Shown: positions 13,983 to 17,280 of the stretch, piece by piece
How positions within the stretch are numbered: the first letter of the stretch is position 1
Layout of the letters: the number at the start of each line of letters is the position of its first letter
Source: an uncultured Cocleimonas sp.
Lineage (GTDB): Bacteria; Pseudomonadota; Gammaproteobacteria; Thiotrichales; Thiotrichaceae
Assembly (NCBI GenBank): GCA_937974135.1
Contig: CALJIH010000052.1
Location: 1 to 17,280 of the forward strand
Reading direction: 5' to 3'
Length of the DNA stretch: 17,280 nucleotides
Made by a program: the position numbers and the translations under genes
Notes under the pieces: model-generated
Seen by the model: the letters and a program-made list of their open reading frames with translations, nothing else
The model's database searches: none
What the model was told of the DNA's origin: nothing

Positions 13983-15155
13983 ATGTTGAAATTTCTGAAT
14001 AACAATATTCATACCAAAAAAAGAAGCTTAAGAGATCAGCTCATCCTTTTTGCCTGTGGTATATCTTGTGTTTTCATGTTCCCTTTTTCAATCTATCGAC
14101 TTTTGATCGAAGATTATTCTATTGCCGCCATTGATTTTTTAATAGGTGTAGGTTTAGTAACAATTTTTATTCAAACTTGGCGTTCAAGTGAATTAAAGTA
14201 TTTGAATACCATAGCAGTAACGAGTTTCATGATGGGGGTATTATGGGTGATGCAAACGCGAGGTCTGAGTATGATTTTTTGGGCCTTCCCTACAATGGGT
14301 TTTACGTATTTTGTACTGAGATCTAGAGAAGCCATTTTACTAAATACGCTCTTTATCCTAGTTATCACATATATTTTCTTTGCAGTACTTACAAAAAACC
14401 AAGCTCTGAGTATTTATCCAAGTTTAATTTTGGCTTGTTTGTTTGGCTATGGGTTTAGCTTATGTTCTGAAAGTCAAAACAAAAAGCAGCTTAAACTCGT
14501 TTCTGAAGATACTTTAACAGAAGTTAAAAATAGACGCTCTTTTGACGATAAAATTGAAGAAGTGCTGGAACAGAATAAACGCACAGCAATGCCTGTTTGT
14601 TTACTTTTGCTTGATTTGGATTTCTTTAAGAAAATAAATGATAATTATGGGCATAAGCAAGGTGATAAAGTTTTATTCGATTTTGCTCAGCGCGTAAAGT
14701 TGATGATACGAAATACAGATTATATATATCGCTTTGGTGGTGAAGAATTTGTGATTATCGCGACTAATCTAAAATTAGAAAATGCTTTTAGTTTTGCAGA
14801 TTCAATTCGTGAGACTGTGGAACTAACACCAAGTTTGGCTAAATACAATGTTACTGTGTCTATAGGTGTATCCGAAATTAACAAAGCTGACGATGCAGAT
14901 AGTTGGTTTAGAAGAACTGATCTGGCTTTATATGAGGCTAAATCTCAAGGAAGAAACAGAGTATGTCTCGCAGCCCAAAATGAATCTGGTGATGTTCATT
15001 TTATTCAATCAAATCTTAATAAAGACGTAAAATACCCCTCTAGAAAAAGCGCAGATGCTGAGTGCAATATAAATAAAGAACAACAAATGAGCGTGCATAA
15101 TAATTTAGAGAAAATTAAAAAAGAGAAAAATTTAGATAATTCAACGATTTCTTAG
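13983..15155 (+). CDS. Membrane-bound GGDEF diguanylate cyclase
   Basis: A 390-residue inner-membrane enzyme that should make c-di-GMP from two GTP. Hydrophobic segments occupy about residues 19–41, 47–65, 75–91, 97–112, 117–136 and 143–160, so about six helices. The GGDEF domain runs from about 172 to 332, with DLDFFKKIND (211–220), the active site GGEEF (252–256) and an intact product-inhibition site RNTD (243–246). Both sites are complete, so an active, feedback-inhibited cyclase is expected. A charged, low-complexity tail of about 58 residues follows the domain and matches nothing I know. The gene sits between mutL and miaA, which are normally adjacent, and appears to be an insertion into that conserved series. 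The ATG lacks a strong ribosome binding site. Confidence 0.92.
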   Translation: MLKFLNNNIHTKKRSLRDQLILFACGISCVFMFPFSIYRLLIEDYSIAAIDFLIGVGLVTIFIQTWRSSELKYLNTIAVTSFMMGVLWVMQTRGLSMIFWAFPTMGFTYFVLRSREAILLNTLFILVITYIFFAVLTKNQALSIYPSLILACLFGYGFSLCSESQNKKQLKLVSEDTLTEVKNRRSFDDKIEEVLEQNKRTAMPVCLLLLDLDFFKKINDNYGHKQGDKVLFDFAQRVKLMIRNTDYIYRFGGEEFVIIATNLKLENAFSFADSIRETVELTPSLAKYNVTVSIGVSEINKADDADSWFRRTDLALYEAKSQGRNRVCLAAQNESGDVHFIQSNLNKDVKYPSRKSADAECNINKEQQMSVHNNLEKIKKEKNLDNSTIS

Positions 15156-15200
15156 TTTCTTAGAGTAGTTCTTAAAGGGTTGATACATTATTATCTACCC

Positions 15201-16145
15201 ATGAGTTTACCCCCCGCTATCTTCATTATAGGTCCAACCGCTTCAGGTAAAACTGGACTTGCTATTAAGTTGATGAAGCATTTCCCCATCGAAATAATCA
15301 GTGTCGACTCGGCATTGGTTTATAAAGATATGGATATTGGTACAGCAAAACCAACGGCAGATGAATTAGCTGAAGCGCCGCATCGTTTAATAAGTTTTCT
15401 CGACCCTGCAGAAGCCTATTCCGCTGCAGATTTTCGACGAGATGCTTTGCGTGAAATGGCTGACATTACCGCAGCTGGAAAAATCCCAGTACTGGTTGGC
15501 GGCACTATGTTGTATTACCGGGCTTTAGAATATGGTTTAGCCGTTTTACCCGAAGCAGATGTTGCGTTACGGGAAAAATTATCCCTAGAAGCGGATCAAA
15601 TCGGTTGGGATGGCATGCATAAAAAACTATCCGAGATTGACCCCGCCTCTGGTGAAAGATTACATCCAAATGATAAGCAACGAATTCAACGTGCCCTAGA
15701 AGTTTTTGAGTTAACCGGTAAATCATTAACTCAACATCAAATCGAACATCAACAAAATAAAGGAAATGCATTACCCTATCGCTTATTAAAAATTGCATTG
15801 ATCCCTGAAGAAAGAGAATGGATTCGAGAGTTGGCAGATATTCGTTTTAGGCAAATGCTTGAAGATGGTTTTATCGATGAAGTAAAGTCTCTATTTGCAC
15901 GAGATGACTTACACATGGATTTACCTTCCATTCGATGTGTCGGTTACCGTCAAGCTTGGCAATACCTTGAAGGTGAATTGAATTACGAAGAAATGATCGA
16001 ACGCGCAGTGATTGCCACAAGGCAACTTGCTAAGCGACAAATGACCTGGATGCGCTCAGAAAAAAACATCACTCCTTACGGGGCTAAAACTTATGATTTA
16101 GACTCTATAATTGTTGATATACAAGGATTTGTTACGCCAGACTAG
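15201..16145 (+). CDS. miaA: tRNA dimethylallyltransferase MiaA
   Basis: Transfers a dimethylallyl group to A37 of tRNAs that read codons starting with U, the first step of ms2i6A formation. The chosen ATG at 15201 gives 314 residues, close to E. coli MiaA (316). The P-loop GPTASGKT is at residues 11–18, DSALVYKDMDIGTAKP follows (substrate and catalytic Asp region), and RIQRALEVFELTGKSL and SIRCVGYRQAWQYLEG are further family blocks. An in-frame TTG at 15180 is directly behind AAAGGG with no usable spacing, so the ATG is preferred. It starts 45 bases after the cyclase stop, so its promoter probably lies in or before that gene. A T-rich stretch follows the stop, without a clear hairpin. Confidence 0.96.
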   Translation: MSLPPAIFIIGPTASGKTGLAIKLMKHFPIEIISVDSALVYKDMDIGTAKPTADELAEAPHRLISFLDPAEAYSAADFRRDALREMADITAAGKIPVLVGGTMLYYRALEYGLAVLPEADVALREKLSLEADQIGWDGMHKKLSEIDPASGERLHPNDKQRIQRALEVFELTGKSLTQHQIEHQQNKGNALPYRLLKIALIPEEREWIRELADIRFRQMLEDGFIDEVKSLFARDDLHMDLPSIRCVGYRQAWQYLEGELNYEEMIERAVIATRQLAKRQMTWMRSEKNITPYGAKTYDLDSIIVDIQGFVTPD

Positions 16146-16247
16146 CCTCTTTTTTTCTATCTTTTGTATAGATTTTATTGAATAAGTCGATTTTACTGAC
16201 TTAAATACGCCTCTTATCGTTAATTGAGTAGAAAATAAGCATCATTT

Positions 16248-16275
16248 TTTACTTTTTTCCTAAACCTGTTATTAT
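16248..16275 (+). promoter_or_regulatory. Possible extended -10 promoter for hfq
   Basis: TTTACT (16248–16253), a 16-base spacer, then TATTAT (16270–16275) preceded by TGT, which fits an extended -10. It lies 134 bases before the hfq ATG, leaving a leader of about 125 bases. The rest of the 264-base gap is AT-rich with no repeat copy. Confidence 0.4.
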
Positions 16276-16409
16276 TCAGCAGTCTGTAAGGATGCAGAAT
16301 TGCTGCCTCTTTTTAAGCTAAAAAGTGTCACTTGTTGTTAGCAAGCTTAAATAGCAGCCCTAAATAAAATATTAATAACCACAAGCAAATAATAAATCAG
16401 GAGTAAATC

Positions 16410-16640
16410 ATGTCGACAAAAGGGCATATGTTACAAGAACCCTTCCTAAACGCTTTGCGTAAAGAGCGTATTCCCGTTGCAATTTATCTTGTAAACGGTA
16501 TCAAATTACAAGGTCATGTAGAATCTTTCGATCAGTTTGTAATTCTTTTAGGAAGCACAGTAAGCCAGCTTGTTTATAAACACGCAGTATCAACGATTGT
16601 TCCTTCTCGTCCGATTAAATTGACGGTAGAAGAAGAGTAA
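16410..16640 (+). CDS. hfq: RNA chaperone Hfq
   Basis: A hexameric Sm-fold protein that pairs small RNAs with mRNAs. The 76-residue protein has the Sm1 region (PFLNALRKERIPVAIYLVNG, IKLQGHVESFDQFVILL) and the Sm2 motif YKHAVSTIVPSRP. The Q of MLQEP and the rim residues RKER are kept. In the Sm1–Sm2 loop Gly-Ser replaces the usual Lys-Asn (LLGSTVSQ against LLKNTVSQ in E. coli). The C-terminal tail is only about eight residues, far shorter than in E. coli (102 residues in total). CAGGAG precedes the ATG at good spacing. It lies between miaA and hflX as in E. coli and its relatives. Confidence 0.97.
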   Translation: MSTKGHMLQEPFLNALRKERIPVAIYLVNGIKLQGHVESFDQFVILLGSTVSQLVYKHAVSTIVPSRPIKLTVEEE

Positions 16641-16648
16641 AACACTAG

Positions 16649-17280
16649 TTGGAATTATTTGACAAACTCAGTCAGGGTGAAGCCCTGATTGAGAGTGCCA
16701 TTTTGGTACAAATTAAGTTTAGTTCAAACTCAAGTTCTGGTCGTTCTGGCCAAGAACAACAAGACATTAACGAATTTACTGAACTAGTGCGATCCGCAGG
16801 AGCGCATAGCTCTACACTTATCACTGGCTCACGCGCATCCCCAGATTCTCGATACTTCGTTGGTTCTGGAAAAGCTGATGAAATCAAAACAGCCGTCAAT
16901 GTACACGATGCCGATGTGGTTATATTTGATCATGCCTTAACACCCGCACAACAACGTAATTTAGAACGCCATTTCGATTGTCGGGTGCTTGATCGTACCG
17001 CGTTAATCCTCGATATATTTGCACAACGTGCGCAATCCCATGAGGGTAAGTTGCAGGTTGAGTTAGCGCAGTTAAAGCATATGTCGACACGTTTGGTACG
17101 CGGTTGGACTCACCTTGAAAGGCAGAAAGGTGGTATCGGTATGCGTGGCCCAGGTGAAACCCAGTTAGAAACTGACCGTCGCTTATTGAGCATTCGTATC
17201 AAACAAATCAATAAGCGCCTTGAGAAAGTTGGCAAGCAGCGCGAGCAAGGCAGACAACAACGGAAAAAATCAGAAGTACC
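16649..17280 (+). CDS. hflX: GTPase HflX, N-terminal part
   Basis: A ribosome-associated GTPase that splits stalled or stress-damaged 70S ribosomes. The frame runs off the right edge after 210 codons. Family blocks seen are ITGSRASPDSRYFVGSGKA, VVIFDHALTPAQQRNLER, CRVLDRTALILDIFAQRA, SHEGKLQVELAQLKHM, and the glycine-rich RGWTHLERQKGGIGMRGPGE. The G domain lies beyond the window. The start is inferred as TTG at 16649: an in-frame TAG is immediately upstream (16646–16648), the encoded ELFDKLSQGE fits the usual HflX beginning, and GAAGAG inside the hfq end can serve as ribosome binding site. It starts 8 bases after the hfq stop, so the two are co-transcribed. Confidence 0.93.
   Translation, partial: MELFDKLSQGEALIESAILVQIKFSSNSSSGRSGQEQQDINEFTELVRSAGAHSSTLITGSRASPDSRYFVGSGKADEIKTAVNVHDADVVIFDHALTPAQQRNLERHFDCRVLDRTALILDIFAQRAQSHEGKLQVELAQLKHMSTRLVRGWTHLERQKGGIGMRGPGETQLETDRRLLSIRIKQINKRLEKVGKQREQGRQQRKKSEV

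Noticed and set aside
15180..15200. TTG start for miaA
   Set aside because: AAAGGG directly abuts the TTG with no spacing, and the extra seven residues do not fit the MiaA N-terminus.
16284..16320. Terminator or attenuator in the hfq leader (GCAG...CTGC then T-run)
   Set aside because: The stem is only about four base pairs, too weak to claim.

Overview
The window reads as chromosomal DNA of an AT-rich gammaproteobacterium. The evidence is a mutL–miaA–hfq–hflX gene order (the superoperon known from E. coli and relatives), an AmgK–MurU cell-wall recycling pair as in Pseudomonas-type bacteria that lack the E. coli route, a proteobacterial citrate synthase C-terminus, RimK, and a MutL with the endonuclease motif typical of bacteria without MutH. 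I cannot name a genus. No rRNA, tRNA, CRISPR array, transposase, integrase or prophage gene is visible.

Layout. 1–195: 3' end of gltA (+). 356–2021: amgK–murU (+), one base apart. 2125–3999: membrane GGDEF–EAL protein (-). 4150–4467: antibiotic-biosynthesis-monooxygenase-type protein (+), followed by a palindromic non-coding block. 4684–7672: an EamA transporter–RimK–M14 deacylase operon (-). 7805–8557: two small envelope proteins (+). 8692–9843: Rieske oxygenase alpha subunit (+), convergent with an ArsJ-type MFS exporter (9904–11130, -). 11327–11710: secreted ComEA-like protein with a lysine-rich tail. 11891–17280: mutL, a membrane diguanylate cyclase, miaA, hfq and the start of hflX (all +). 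Every gap between genes is shorter than 300 bases.

The most striking non-gene signal is a dispersed repeat with core GACACCCCCCTACTTTT (reverse strand AAAAGTAGGGGGGTGTC). It occurs nine times in the first 11.9 kb, almost always just after a stop codon. Two pairs are inverted, in opposite arrangements. One copy supplies the stop codon of the Rieske gene, one falls inside an inflated upstream extension of the EamA gene, and one lies between the -35 and -10 boxes of a possible mutL promoter. None is present from mutL to the right edge. The GTAG head recalls REP elements moved by RAYT transposases, but no RAYT gene is in the window. A DNA-uptake-sequence role is a weaker alternative, of interest because a ComEA-like protein is encoded here.

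The genes are mostly housekeeping functions (TCA cycle, peptidoglycan recycling, mismatch repair, tRNA modification, RNA chaperone, ribosome rescue) with accessory units between the repeats: two c-di-GMP enzymes of contrasting design, an orphan ArsJ exporter, a lone Rieske oxygenase and the RimK module.
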